A stretch of 64,000 bases of DNA. It comes from Mumia sp. Pv4-285 (GTDB lineage: Bacteria > Actinomycetota > Actinomycetes > Propionibacteriales > Nocardioidaceae). The translations under genes were made by a program, and so were the position numbers. The notes under the pieces are model-generated. The model worked only from the letters and a program-made list of their open reading frames with translations. It searched no databases and was not told where the DNA came from. Shown here piece by piece: positions 32,610 to 41,183 of the stretch (positions are counted from its first letter, which is position 1; every line of letters begins with the position of its first letter). The stretch covers positions 1 through 64,000 of the forward strand of contig NZ_CP162023.1 in the NCBI RefSeq assembly GCF_041320275.1. The letters run 5' to 3'.

Positions 32610-33925
32610 TCGGCACCTCCGCACTCGGCGCCGGGCGTGTTGGCCCGGGCGGGGTCGGCGCACAGCGCCGCGATCTCGCGCAGCTGCTGGACGGTGTCGC
32701 GCGCGTCGTCGAGCGACGTCGACGTGATGCCCTTCTCAACCTGCTCGGCCCGGAAGGTGGGCAGCGAGGCGACCGTGACGTCGGTGACCTCTTCGACGCT
32801 GTCGAGGTCGATCAGAGGCACGTCGGCCTGGATGCCGCGGAAGATGGTGACGTTGCCGTCGGACGTGCCGACGTAGAACTGGTCCTGGGTCCAGTCGTAC
32901 GCGAGCTTGCCCGCGAGGGCGAGGAGACCGACGACGACCAGGAGCACCGCCAACCGGCGGACCCAGGGATGGCGACGAGGCGGTCGCGGCGCGTAGCGGA
33001 GGGCTTCGGGGTCGTTCGACTCGCGGCGGGCGCCGTCGACGCCGTCGGTCTCGTCCTCGTCGACCGCCTCCACGGCGTCCAGGCTCGTCGACGTGGACGT
33101 CTGGCGGCCACCGCGGCGTGCCTGCTCGGCGGCCGCGCCGACGAGCATGGGCTGGCCGTCGGCGCTGGCCAGTGACGGATCGACCGGCGCGTCGAGGTCG
33201 ATCATCTCGCCGAGGATCACCGTCACGTTGTCGGCTCCACCCGCGGCGAGCGCGCGCTGGACGAGCTCGACGGCCGCCGCGTCGACGTTGGGGGCGGTGC
33301 GCAGCACGTCGGCGATGCCCTGGTCGTCGACCATGTCGGAGAGGCCGTCGCTGCAGAGGAGGTAGCGGTCGCCGACCTGGGGCTCGATGAGCGTGAGGTC
33401 GGGCTCGGACTCGTCGCGTCCGAGCAGCACGCGCAGGATCAGCGAGCGGTTGGGGTGCGTCCGTGCGCCCTCACGGGTGAGCCGGCCTTCGTCGACCAGG
33501 CTCTGGACCAGGGTGTGGTCCTTCGTGATCTGGTGCAGCTGTCCCTCGCGCATGAGGTACGCGCGGGAGTCGCCGATGTGGGCGAGGCCGAACGTCGTGC
33601 CGTTCCACAGCAGCGCCGTGAGGGTCGTGCCCATGCCTTCGACGCTCGGGTCGTCCTCGATGACCTCGGCGAGACGGTCGTTGGCGCGGTGGACGGCGCC
33701 GGCGAGCGCCTCGATCACGTCGCCCGAGGGGGGACCGTCCAGGCGGCGTACGACGTGCATGACCTCGGACGACGCCAGGTCACCGGCCGCGGCGCCGCCC
33801 ATGCCGTCCGCGATCACCAGCATGTGCTGGCTGGCGAAGCCGGAGTCCTGGTTGGACGAACGACGCCGCCCCACGTCGGAGAGCGCGACGTAGGTGTAGC
33901 CGAGGCGGAGCTGTTGGGTCGTCAC
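32606..33925 (-). CDS. pstP: PP2C-type Ser/Thr phosphatase PstP
   Basis: A 439-aa membrane-bound phosphatase that reverses PknB-type phosphorylation. The catalytic domain (1 to about 240) has the metal-binding motifs SNQDSGF, VIADGMGG, HIGDSRAYL, LCSDGLSDMV and GGADNVTVI. A long acidic Ser/Thr-rich linker leads to one transmembrane helix (about 325-345, RRLAVLLVVVGLLALAGKLA) and a C-terminal extracytoplasmic domain of about 90 residues. The start is GTG. It lies 9 bp after fhaB and overlaps rodA by 4 bp. Confidence 0.96.
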   Translation of the reverse strand: MTTQQLRLGYTYVALSDVGRRRSSNQDSGFASQHMLVIADGMGGAAAGDLASSEVMHVVRRLDGPPSGDVIEALAGAVHRANDRLAEVIEDDPSVEGMGTTLTALLWNGTTFGLAHIGDSRAYLMREGQLHQITKDHTLVQSLVDEGRLTREGARTHPNRSLILRVLLGRDESEPDLTLIEPQVGDRYLLCSDGLSDMVDDQGIADVLRTAPNVDAAAVELVQRALAAGGADNVTVILGEMIDLDAPVDPSLASADGQPMLVGAAAEQARRGGRQTSTSTSLDAVEAVDEDETDGVDGARRESNDPEALRYAPRPPRRHPWVRRLAVLLVVVGLLALAGKLAYDWTQDQFYVGTSDGNVTIFRGIQADVPLIDLDSVEEVTDVTVASLPTFRAEQVEKGITSTSLDDARDTVQQLREIAALCADPARANTPGAECGGAE

Positions 33926-33934
33926 GGCGCCGTC

Positions 33935-34420
33935 CTACTTCCGGAGCTCCACCACGGTCTTGCCGAGGCGTACGGCGACGCCAAGGTCGACCGGGACGGG
34001 GGACGTCACGCGTGTGCTGCCGAGGTAGGTGCCGTTGGTGGAGCCGAGGTCCTCGACGTACCACTGCTGGCCGTTGGTGGAGAAGCGTGCGTGGCGGGTC
34101 GACACGTAGTCGTCGTCGAGGCGGATCGCAGCGTCGGTGCCGCGTCCGAGGAGGATGTCGGCACCGGTGACGGGGACCATCTGACCGGCGTTGGGGCCGT
34201 CGATGACGACGAGGGTGGACGGCATGCCGCGCTTCGGCTTGCGGCCACCCTTGGGTGTCTTCTGCTTGGGGGCCTTCTGGCGGGGCTGCTTGGGCGCGCG
34301 CGGGGTGTCGACCTTGGCGCCGAAGATGTCGGACCGGATCACGGACACGGCGGACAGGACGAACAGCCAGAGAACCGCGAGGAATCCGAGCTGGATGAGG
34401 GTCAGCGTCAGGTCGGTCAC
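33935..34420 (-). CDS. fhaB: FHA-domain membrane protein FhaB
   Basis: A 161-aa protein with one N-terminal transmembrane helix (about 5-27), a basic Lys/Pro linker and a C-terminal FHA domain that binds phospho-threonine. The domain shows LLGRGTDAAIRLDDDYVSTR (Gly-Arg and the Ser-x-Arg-His ligand set) and VEDLGSTNGTYLG. FhaB (FipA in mycobacteria) links PknB-type phosphorylation to the divisome. GTG at 34420 overlaps the fhaA stop by 4 bp; the long open frame further upstream is the shadow of fhaA. Confidence 0.95.
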   Translation of the reverse strand: MTDLTLTLIQLGFLAVLWLFVLSAVSVIRSDIFGAKVDTPRAPKQPRQKAPKQKTPKGGRKPKRGMPSTLVVIDGPNAGQMVPVTGADILLGRGTDAAIRLDDDYVSTRHARFSTNGQQWYVEDLGSTNGTYLGSTRVTSPVPVDLGVAVRLGKTVVELRK

Positions 34421-35274
34421 CAGCGACCACCTTGCGGACCGGCCTGCGGAGGCGGTCCTGCGGGTGGGATCGGCCCCGAGCTGGGCATCGGGCCCGACGG
34501 AGCGGACGGGCGCGGGCCGGACGGTGCGACCGGGCCGGTCGGACCGACGGGAGGACCGGGGCGGGCGTGGGGGTTGCGGACCACGATGAGCGTGTTGCCG
34601 AGCTGGATCCGAGAGCCGTCGGCCAGCACGGCATGGGTCACGCGCCGACCGTCGACCACGATGCCGTTGGTGGACCCGAGGTCCTCGATCGCGACGCGCA
34701 CCCCGGCACCCTCGACGATCAGCCGCACCTGGGCGTGACGACGCGAGACACCGGGGTCGTTGATGCGCAGCTGGGCCTCGGTGCCGCGGCCGATCACGAC
34801 GCCGGGGGGCTCGACGGGATGGCGGACGCCGTTGACCTCGAGCACGAGCGGTGCCTTGGCGACCGCGGTGTCGGTCATGCGGACGCCGGCAGCCGGCGTC
34901 ACCGCGGCCGACGCGCGCGAGCGGATGCGGAACCGGCCGGTCGTGAGGTCGGGCTGGTGGACGAACTCCATCTTGAGAGGGCCCGCGAGCGTGTAGTGCT
35001 GCTCGGCGACGTGCTCGTGCACCAGCTCCGAGAGCTCGCCCGACAGCGTGCCTCCGTACGGGGCGAGGCGCTCGTAGTCGGTCTCTGCCAGCTCGACGGT
35101 GAAGTCGTTGGGGACCAGGACACGATCGCGCGACAGGATCTGGGCGCCGCTGTCGAGCTCGCGCTGCAGGGCGGCTGCGATCTCGACGGGCTGCACGGCG
35201 CTCTGGAACACCCGGGCAAAGGCACCCGACACAGCATTCTCGAGCCGTTGCTCGAAGCGCTGCAGCACTCCCAT
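34417..35274 (-). CDS. fhaA: DUF3662/FHA-domain protein FhaA
   Basis: A 285-aa cytoplasmic protein. The N-terminal DUF3662 domain (about 1-125, GVLQRFEQRLENAVSGAFAR) is followed by an FHA domain (about 165-240, VVIGRGTEAQLRINDPGVSR and IEDLGSTNGIVVDG) and a Pro/Gly-rich tail. In mycobacteria FhaA binds phosphorylated MviN through the FHA domain and restrains lipid II export. ATG at 35274 has GGAGGAGG 10 nt ahead; an earlier in-frame start would lack an RBS. It is the first gene of the envelope-signalling operon. Confidence 0.96.
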   Translation of the reverse strand: MGVLQRFEQRLENAVSGAFARVFQSAVQPVEIAAALQRELDSGAQILSRDRVLVPNDFTVELAETDYERLAPYGGTLSGELSELVHEHVAEQHYTLAGPLKMEFVHQPDLTTGRFRIRSRASAAVTPAAGVRMTDTAVAKAPLVLEVNGVRHPVEPPGVVIGRGTEAQLRINDPGVSRRHAQVRLIVEGAGVRVAIEDLGSTNGIVVDGRRVTHAVLADGSRIQLGNTLIVVRNPHARPGPPVGPTGPVAPSGPRPSAPSGPMPSSGPIPPAGPPPQAGPQGGRW

Positions 35275-35462
35275 CGCTGCGACCTCCTCCAGTCGTCGGT
35301 GCCGTCGTCGTACGGACACGCGTACTCTTTCGGACGAGAGCACCGCGCGTCCACCTGATCGTATCGGGCAGGTGTGTGCGACGGAGCGCTCGTACGCCGT
35401 GTGGGCACGGCGCACCCCCGGAATCCACCATTGGGGCCGACTGTTAGAGTTGCCTCGCACTC

Positions 35463-35548
35463 GCGCGAGTGGCGGAATGGCAGACGCGCTGGCTTCAGGT
35501 GCCAGTGTCCGTAAGGACGTGGGGGTTCAAGTCCCCCCTCGCGCACCA
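35463..35548 (+). tRNA. tRNA-Leu(CAG)
   Basis: A type II tRNA with a long variable arm. Acceptor GCGCGAG (35463-35469) pairs with CTCGCGC (35538-35544). The anticodon stem CTGGC/GCCAG encloses CAG at 35496-35498. The variable arm is GTCC-GTAA-GGAC, and GGTTCAAGTCC is the T arm. Unlike the two tRNAs after gyrA, it has an encoded CCA end (35546-35548). Confidence 0.97.
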
Positions 35549-35553
35549 CACCC

Positions 35554-35591
35554 GAAGGCCCCTGTCCTGCGACCAGCGGACGGGGGCCTTC
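35554..35591 (+). terminator. Terminator of tRNA-Leu
   Basis: GAAGGCCCC (35554-35562) pairs with GGGGCCTTC (35583-35591), continued inward by TGTCC/GGACG with one G-T wobble. The stem is 14 bp and is followed by TTCGTG. Confidence 0.85.
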
Positions 35592-35630
35592 TTCGTGCGT
35601 GCTCCGCCGTACCCGTGGGACCGTGGAGAC

Positions 35631-36872
35631 GTGACGACGCCGGGACGCAACTGGGCAGAGACCCACACGTACGAGGCTGCTGCCCTGCATCGCCCGACGA
35701 GCATGGACGAGCTTCGGCGCACGGTGGCCGCCGCCGCGCGGATCCGTGCGCTCGGGACCCGGCACGCGTTCCACGACCTCGCGGACTCCCCCGGTGTCCT
35801 GGTCAGCCTCGACGCGATGCCGGCCGAGGTGGTCGTCGACCCCGAGGCGCGGACGGCGACCGTGGGAGCGGGGAGACGGTACGGCGACATCGCGCCCGTC
35901 CTGCACGATGCCGGGTGGGCGCTCGCGGCGATGGCGTCCCTCCCGCACATCTCGGTCGCGGGCGCGATCGCGACCGGCACGCACGGGTCGGGCGACCGGA
36001 TCCCCACGCTGTCCGATGCCGTCGTGGCTCTCGAGCTCGTCGGTGCGGACGGCGACGTCGTGACGCTGCGCGAGGGCGACCCTGATTTCGCCGGTGCCGT
36101 GGTGAGCCTGGGCGCGCTCGGGATCGTGACCCGAGTGACTCTGCGCGTCGAGCCGGCGTACGAGGTCGGTCAGCTCGTCCGCAACGCGGTTCCCTGGGAC
36201 TCGGTGCTCGGCGACCTCGACGCCGTGACGGCCTCCGCCGACAGCGTCAGCCTCTTCACGCGGTGGAGCACCGACGTGGTCGACCAGGTGTGGATGAAGA
36301 CTCGCGGCGTGACTGCCACCTCGGTGGCGTGGGGCGTTGCGGCGACCTCCGACCAGCACCCGATCCTCGGCGTGGATCCGGCCCACGCGACGGCGCAGGG
36401 TGGAGTCGGCGGCCCGTGGTACGAGCGCCTGCCGCACTTCCGGATGGGGTTCACGCCGAGCGTCGGGGCGGAGATCCAGGCGGAGTACCTCCTGCCGCGC
36501 GACCACGCGGTGCCTGCGTTGGAGGCCTTGCGCGAGCTCGGTCCCCGGATCGACCCGCTGCTCCAGGTGACAGAGATCCGGACGATGCCCGGCGGCGACC
36601 TGTGGCTGAGCCCTTCGTACGGACGCGACACCGTCGCGGTCCACTTCACCCTCGTCCGCGACCCCGACGGCGTACGCCGGCTCCTGCCGGAGATCGAAGA
36701 GGCGCTCGCGCCGTTCGAGGCGCGGCCGCACTGGGGCAAGTGGTTCGGGATGGATGCCGACCGGATCGCGCAGCTCTATCCGCGGCTTCCCGACTTCGTC
36801 GAGCTCGCCGACCGCCTCGACCCCGACGGGTGCTTCCGCAACGCGTTCCTGGAGCGCACCGTCCTCGGCTAG
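35631..36872 (+). CDS. aldO: Alditol oxidase-type FAD oxidase
   Basis: A 413-aa VAO-fold flavoenzyme that would oxidise alditols such as xylitol or sorbitol to aldoses, releasing H2O2. It matches Streptomyces AldO in layout: His45 in RALGTRHAFHDLA aligns with the His46 that holds FAD covalently, HISVAGAIATGTHGSGD is the cofactor loop, VTEIRT carries the active-site Glu and Arg, and ARPHWGKWF the catalytic Lys. The substrate is inferred from the family. GTG at 35631 has only a weak GGAG 2 nt ahead. The stop (TAG in CTAG) overlaps the convergent SDR stop. Confidence 0.85.
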   Translation: MTTPGRNWAETHTYEAAALHRPTSMDELRRTVAAAARIRALGTRHAFHDLADSPGVLVSLDAMPAEVVVDPEARTATVGAGRRYGDIAPVLHDAGWALAAMASLPHISVAGAIATGTHGSGDRIPTLSDAVVALELVGADGDVVTLREGDPDFAGAVVSLGALGIVTRVTLRVEPAYEVGQLVRNAVPWDSVLGDLDAVTASADSVSLFTRWSTDVVDQVWMKTRGVTATSVAWGVAATSDQHPILGVDPAHATAQGGVGGPWYERLPHFRMGFTPSVGAEIQAEYLLPRDHAVPALEALRELGPRIDPLLQVTEIRTMPGGDLWLSPSYGRDTVAVHFTLVRDPDGVRRLLPEIEEALAPFEARPHWGKWFGMDADRIAQLYPRLPDFVELADRLDPDGCFRNAFLERTVLG

Positions 36873-37669
36873 AGCCCGACCTCCGCGAAGACGTCGCGGC
36901 CCTTGCCGCCCTTGGCGAACCGCAGCCCGATGTCGAGGCCGCTGACACGGCGCAGGCTCGCACCGTGCTTGGGGCTCGACAGGATCATGTCGACGATCGC
37001 CGGCGCAGCCTCGCTGACCGGGTCGGCGATGACGTTCATCGCCTTGCGGACCTTGGCGAACTCCTCGGGGCCGAGCTCGTGGGCCTCGCGGACCATGCCG
37101 TCGGTGACGACGACGCCGGGGCTGACCGAGGCGATCTTCACCGGCCCGTCCGCGGTCTCCCGGACGAGTGCTTCCGTGAAGGCGCGCAGGCCGCGCTTGG
37201 TCGATCCGTACACGGTCATGCCGGGGCGGATCTTGCCGTGCGAGCCACCGCCGAGGATGTTGACGAGCTGGCCGTGACCCTGAGCGGTCATGCCGCGTAC
37301 GGCGACGCGGCTGCCGAGGATCGTGCCGACCATGTTGGAGGTCACCATCTCGACGATCCACTCGGGCCGGAGGTCGACGACCGGGTGGACCGTACGGGCG
37401 ACGCCGGCGTTGTTGATCCACAGGTCGACGGCGCCGAGCTCGGCCGCGGCCTGGTCCCACAGCTGCTGCACCGACGCGGGGTCCGACACGTCGCAGGCCA
37501 CGCCGAGGACCTGACCGGTGCCCTCCGTCTGCTCGATCCGCTTCGCGGCGTCGGCGACGGACTCCTCGCCGCGCCCGCTCACCACGACGTCGTAGCCGCG
37601 GCGCCGCAGCTCCACCGCCAAGCCGTAGCCGATCCCCTTGCTGCTGCCCGTGATCACCGCGGTCGTCAT
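36869..37669 (-). CDS. Short-chain dehydrogenase/reductase
   Basis: A 266-aa SDR with the NAD(P)-binding motif TGSSKGIGYG, NNAGVA, and the catalytic Y-G-S-T-K in MTVYGSTKRGL. The usual Ser upstream is in ILGGGSHGK. The C-terminal end (LRFAKGGKGRDVFAEVGL) is unlike most SDRs of known function, so the substrate cannot be given. I chose ATG at 37669 over GTG 37678 because a TAGGGT -10-like box ends 7 nt upstream, which fits a leaderless message. Confidence 0.85.
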   Translation of the reverse strand: MTTAVITGSSKGIGYGLAVELRRRGYDVVVSGRGEESVADAAKRIEQTEGTGQVLGVACDVSDPASVQQLWDQAAAELGAVDLWINNAGVARTVHPVVDLRPEWIVEMVTSNMVGTILGSRVAVRGMTAQGHGQLVNILGGGSHGKIRPGMTVYGSTKRGLRAFTEALVRETADGPVKIASVSPGVVVTDGMVREAHELGPEEFAKVRKAMNVIADPVSEAAPAIVDMILSSPKHGASLRRVSGLDIGLRFAKGGKGRDVFAEVGL

Positions 37670-37859
37670 GCGCCGCACCCTACTCGGTCGGAACAGTGTT
37701 TCGCTAGAGGGAACAGCCGCGACGAAGGCAGCAGTGCGGGGAGATCAGACCGTGATGCAAACCCGCCCACCCTGGACACAGGGGGCCGTCAGACTTCCTC
37801 ACCACTGGTACGAGCGGGCCGGTCGGGTCCGCCCGCTACCGCGAACCCAGGAGAAGCCC

Positions 37860-38417
37860 ATGAAAGCACCAGCCCTGCTCGCCGTCGGCGCGGTCGTCGC
37901 GGCAGCCGTGCTCGTCGGAGGCACCGCAGCGGCAACCCAGTCGCTCCAGGCTGCCGGCGTGAAGGTCTGCGTCACCAAGAAGGGTGTCGTCGTCGGCGCG
38001 AGCACCAAAGGAAAGTGCCCGAAGAAGACCAAGAAGCGCTCGATCGCGACGCGAGGTCCGGTCGGGCCTCGGGGTGCCACGGGCGCGCGGGGTGCGACGG
38101 GCGCGGCGGGGAGCGCGACCGCGTACGGGCACGTGCTCGGAAGTGGGCCGAGCCTGGGGGCGGCGTCGCCCTCGGTCGCGGCCGTGCGTCGAGCCCCCGG
38201 CATGGCGGTCGGGAACTACTGCATCTCCTTCAAGACGCCGATCTCTCGCGCGCGGCTGAACTCGGCCGTGGTCTCGTCCACGTGGTTCAGTGTCGTCGCG
38301 ACGCCGGCGACGACTCTCGGCGGCTTCTTCTGCAACGCCGACGAGCTCGGCGTGTTCACCCTGGTGCGGGACTCCGGCGCCGCGACCAACACCGACTTCA
38401 CGTTCATCGTCCCCTGA
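37860..38417 (+). CDS. Secreted protein with a short collagen-like stretch
   Basis: A 185-aa protein with a signal peptide (about 1-26, VVAAAVLVGGTAAATQ), a small domain with two Cys (VKVCVTKKGVVVGASTKGKC), a basic linker, and a Gly-x-y run of seven triplets (GPVGPRGATGARGATGAAG). A C-terminal domain of about 95 residues follows, with two more Cys (YCISF and FFCNA). The start has AGGAG 7 nt upstream. The same order of a short Cys module, collagen-like spacer and compact C-terminal domain is seen in surface proteins of related actinobacteria; function unknown. It is divergent from the SDR gene. Confidence 0.78.
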   Translation: MKAPALLAVGAVVAAAVLVGGTAAATQSLQAAGVKVCVTKKGVVVGASTKGKCPKKTKKRSIATRGPVGPRGATGARGATGAAGSATAYGHVLGSGPSLGAASPSVAAVRRAPGMAVGNYCISFKTPISRARLNSAVVSSTWFSVVATPATTLGGFFCNADELGVFTLVRDSGAATNTDFTFIVP

Positions 38418-38491
38418 CTTGGTGGGACGCCCACGGTCTGTACGAGCGGGAGGCGTTCGCGGTCGTCGACGATCCCAGCCGGTGGATGGTG

Positions 38492-38515
38492 CGGCCCGGC
38501 TCGTGAGCCGGGCCG
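38492..38515. terminator. Bidirectional terminator
   Basis: A perfect 10-bp stem CGGCCCGGCT/AGCCGGGCCG with a 4-nt loop, between the convergent collagen-like gene and the hypothetical gene at 38526-39188. Confidence 0.7.
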
Positions 38516-38525
38516 TCCGCGGGTC

Positions 38526-39188
38526 TCAGTCGACCCAGGTCGCGCCCTCCTGGAAGATGAGCTCGCCCTCCTCGACGCTGAGCGAGTCCTCGGGCCACTC
38601 GTCGGGGTCGCCGGGCAGCAGCCCTTCGTTGGCGACGGCGAGCGTCACCTGCGCCACCGGATCGACGCCAGAGGTGTCGGCGAGGCGGCTCCAGCCGCCC
38701 GGCCCGCTGCCGTGCGCGAGGGCGTAGAGGGCAGTGCCGAGGTCGGCGACCGGGCCCTCGATCTCGTCCGGAGCGGCACGCTGGGCGACGATGCCCGCGG
38801 CGAGGACCGCCTGGGGATCCGTGATCCGGTAGTCGGTGCGCTGGAGGATCGTCACGCCGGAGATCGCCTCGTCCGTGAGCGGCGCGGCGTCGGGATCGGG
38901 CTCGTGGGTGTGGTCGTGGCCGTCCTCGACGTCTTCCTCGATGATCGCGAACGGCGGGAAGGTGCCGCTGTAGTCGTACTGCGCCTCGTCGTACGCCTCG
39001 AGGGCTGCGGCGAGCGCGTCCTTGGCCGCGGTGATCGTGGCGACGTCGGCCTCGGACCCCGCAGCGGCGACCGCCACGGTGTGGGTGCGGAGGGCGGACG
39101 TCAGGGCCTCGGCGGCACGGACGAACGAGTCCTTCGCCTCGTCGGTCCAGCGGTCCGGGCCGGTGTTCTCAGGCTGCTCGTCGGTCAT
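38526..39188 (-). CDS. Acidic hypothetical protein
   Basis: I do not recognise a named family. The 220-aa product is strongly acidic, has no signal peptide or transmembrane helix, and has an Ala-rich probable helix (about 20-70) followed by a His/Asp cluster (DVEDGHDHTHEPDPD) and a mixed alpha/beta half. The His-Asp cluster could bind a metal, but nothing confirms it. The start is ATG, with TACGCT ending exactly 6 nt upstream, so the mRNA is probably leaderless. Codon use matches neighbouring genes. Confidence 0.75.
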   Translation of the reverse strand: MTDEQPENTGPDRWTDEAKDSFVRAAEALTSALRTHTVAVAAAGSEADVATITAAKDALAAALEAYDEAQYDYSGTFPPFAIIEEDVEDGHDHTHEPDPDAAPLTDEAISGVTILQRTDYRITDPQAVLAAGIVAQRAAPDEIEGPVADLGTALYALAHGSGPGGWSRLADTSGVDPVAQVTLAVANEGLLPGDPDEWPEDSLSVEEGELIFQEGATWVD

Positions 39189-39246
39189 GGTGTGAGCGTA
39201 TCCCCGCGGGTATCGACGCGCTCCACGCGTTCAGCCGGCGGAGGGG

Positions 39247-39690
39247 CTACTCGTCGCGGACCCGACCGCGACCGGCCTTCGTCTCGCCGCGACGGCGCTT
39301 CGCATCCATCCGACGACGTTGCGAGCCGCGGGTCGGCTTCGTCGCGACCCGCGGGCGAGGCGGTGGCGCGAGCGCGGTGCGCAGTCGCTCCGCGAGCCGC
39401 TCCCGGGCAGCGACCCGGTTTCGCAGCTGGGACCGGTGCTCGGAGGCGGTCACGCTGATCCGGGGACCGAGCGCGGCCACGACGCGGTCGCGCTGCTGAG
39501 GTGTCAGTGCCTGGGACGCGGCGACGTCGAAGACGATCTCCACGCGGCTGTCGGTCGTGTTCACCGACTGCCCGCCAGGGCCGGGTGAGCGCGAGAAGCG
39601 CTCGTCGATCTCGTCCTCGGGCACGACGAGGCCGCCGGGGTTGCCCGGGCCCGGGGGTACGAGGAGGGGTCCGGTCGCCGAAGGGCTCAC
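39247..39690 (-). CDS. arfB: ArfB-type peptidyl-tRNA hydrolase (ribosome rescue)
   Basis: A 147-aa release-factor homologue. It has the GGQ motif in RSPGPGGQSVNTTDSRVEI, whose Gln triggers hydrolysis of peptidyl-tRNA, and the basic C-terminal tail (GSQRRRMDAKRRRGETKAGR) that enters the mRNA channel of stalled ribosomes. It lacks the codon-recognition domain of RF1/RF2, as expected for ArfB/YaeJ/ICT1. GTG at 39690 overlaps the stop of the CoA-binding gene by 4 bp, and the longer frame upstream is rejected. Confidence 0.92.
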   Translation of the reverse strand: MSPSATGPLLVPPGPGNPGGLVVPEDEIDERFSRSPGPGGQSVNTTDSRVEIVFDVAASQALTPQQRDRVVAALGPRISVTASEHRSQLRNRVAARERLAERLRTALAPPPRPRVATKPTRGSQRRRMDAKRRRGETKAGRGRVRDE

Positions 39691-40118
39691 GGCGCTCCGT
39701 TCCCGCGGTCGGTGCGTGACCACTCGATCATCGGGCAGGTGTCCATCACCATGGCCAGCCCTGCGGAGCGGGTGCGCTCGAAGGCGGCCTCGTCGATGAC
39801 GCCGAGCTGGAACCACACGGCCTTGGCGCCGATCTCGACGGCCTGGTCGGCGAAGGGCCCGGCCGCATCCGAGCGCCGGAACACGTCCACGACGTCCACC
39901 GGGAAGGGGACGTCGGCCAGCGTCGCGTACCCCTGCTCCCCCAGGACCGTCGGGGCGTCGGGGTGGATCGGGACGATGCGTTTGCCACGCGCCTGGAGGG
40001 CCTCGGCGATCCGGTAGGCCGTACGCGACCGGTCGCCGGAGAGTCCGACGACGGCCCAGGTCTCGAGGTCGTCCAGCATCAGCGAGACCGCATCGGGATC
40101 ATGCCACTCGGTGTCCAT
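39687..40118 (-). CDS. CoA-binding domain protein (YccU-like)
   Basis: A 143-aa Rossmann-like CoA_binding domain. It has TWAVVGLSGDRSRTAYRIAE at the nucleotide-binding turn, RIVPIHPDAPTVLGEQGY, and VDVVDVFRRSDAAGPFADQA, with GAKAVWFQLGV and the late Cys in VMDTCPMIEW, all usual for this family. The cellular role is unknown. ATG at 40118 follows a TACCGT box by 7 nt (probable leaderless message). It is translationally coupled to arfB. Confidence 0.87.
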   Translation of the reverse strand: MDTEWHDPDAVSLMLDDLETWAVVGLSGDRSRTAYRIAEALQARGKRIVPIHPDAPTVLGEQGYATLADVPFPVDVVDVFRRSDAAGPFADQAVEIGAKAVWFQLGVIDEAAFERTRSAGLAMVMDTCPMIEWSRTDRGNGAP

Positions 40119-40185
40119 GATTCCGACGGTAGCGCTGCCGGGTGCAGGACGTCGCACCGTCCGAGCCGTCCTGTAGAACCGTCGG

Positions 40186-41154
40186 GTGCCCCTCCGTACG
40201 CGACGTCTCGTCCTGGCCGCCTCCGCCGCACTCCTTGCCGTGTCGGCGTGCGGCCCCGTCGACGGCGAGCAGACCGCGCAGGGAGCGCCCGCCTCCGCCG
40301 CGCCCGTCGCGCCCGCCGAGGTCGCCGATCAGGTCGGCAAGGCGCGCGCGATGCTCGACGGGCTCCAGGTCGCGGGACGCGCACCCAAGACCGGCTACGA
40401 CCGGGCCGCCCGGTACGGCCAGGCGTGGGCCGACGTCACCCGCACCGGCTGCGGCACCCGTGACAACGTCCTCGGCCGCGACCTGCGCGACGTCGAGAGG
40501 CGCAACGCGTGCGTGGTCGTCGCCGGCAGCCTCGACGACCCCTACACCGGCACGACGATCGCCTTCCGCAAGGCCGAGGCGGCGGCCGTGCAGATCGACC
40601 ACGTGGTCCCGCTGTCGCTGAGCTGGCAGCTCGGCGCGCAGCAGTGGCCGGTGGGCAAACGCGTCGCATTCGCGAACGACCCGCTCAACCTGCTCGCGGT
40701 CGACGGACCGACCAACTCCAGCAAGTCCGACTCGGGGCCCGATGCGTGGCTTCCGCCGAGCAAGCCGTACCGCTGCACCTACGCCATCCGCTTCACGCGG
40801 GTCGCGTCCGCGTACGCCATGCGGGTCACCGCACCGCTGAAGGCGGCGATCGCCCGCGTCCTCGACGGCTGCACCCGGGTCGTCGGCACGCCGGCCGACC
40901 TGGCGGCGCTGCCGCAGTCGACGTGGTCGTACGCGGCGGGTTTCGCGAAGGCGGCCGCGCCGGGCGGCTCGGACGGCGCGCCGGAGCCCACGAGCTGCCC
41001 TGCCGCGGAGCCGGTCAAGGGCAACGTCCCCGACGGCGTCGGCGATCGCATCTATCACCTGCCCGGCACCCGGTGGTACGCCCGGACCGTGCCGGAGGAG
41101 TGCTTCGCGTCCGCCGCCGCAGCCGAGGCGGCAGGGTTCCGCGCGCCTCGATGA
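40186..41154 (+). CDS. Secreted HNH-type nuclease lipoprotein
   Basis: A 322-aa protein with a lipoprotein signal (RLVLAASAALLAVSAC, Cys about residue 22), a Pro/Ala spacer and a DUF1524-type HNH nuclease domain (about 70-215). The core is QIDHVVPLSLSWQLGAQ with the catalytic His, then the Asn-bearing FANDPLNLLAV and TNSSKSD. A short C-terminal module (NVPDGVGDRIYHLPGTRWYA through VPEECFASAAAAEAAG) resembles a metal-binding-like domain found on secreted nucleases. It probably degrades DNA outside the membrane. GTG at 40186 follows TAGAAC by exactly 6 nt (probable leaderless message). Confidence 0.86.
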   Translation: MPLRTRRLVLAASAALLAVSACGPVDGEQTAQGAPASAAPVAPAEVADQVGKARAMLDGLQVAGRAPKTGYDRAARYGQAWADVTRTGCGTRDNVLGRDLRDVERRNACVVVAGSLDDPYTGTTIAFRKAEAAAVQIDHVVPLSLSWQLGAQQWPVGKRVAFANDPLNLLAVDGPTNSSKSDSGPDAWLPPSKPYRCTYAIRFTRVASAYAMRVTAPLKAAIARVLDGCTRVVGTPADLAALPQSTWSYAAGFAKAAAPGGSDGAPEPTSCPAAEPVKGNVPDGVGDRIYHLPGTRWYARTVPEECFASAAAAEAAGFRAPR

Positions 41155-41183
41155 TGCGCCGCCTGCGTGCGATCATGCACCCC

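Noticed and set aside
36869-36872. Overlapping stops of aldO and the SDR gene
   Set aside because: CTAG gives TAG on both strands, a simple and common way for convergent genes to abut; no functional meaning is evident.
35463-36872. An integrated element at tRNA-Leu
   Set aside because: No integrase, no repeated tRNA 3' end and no change of codon use downstream.
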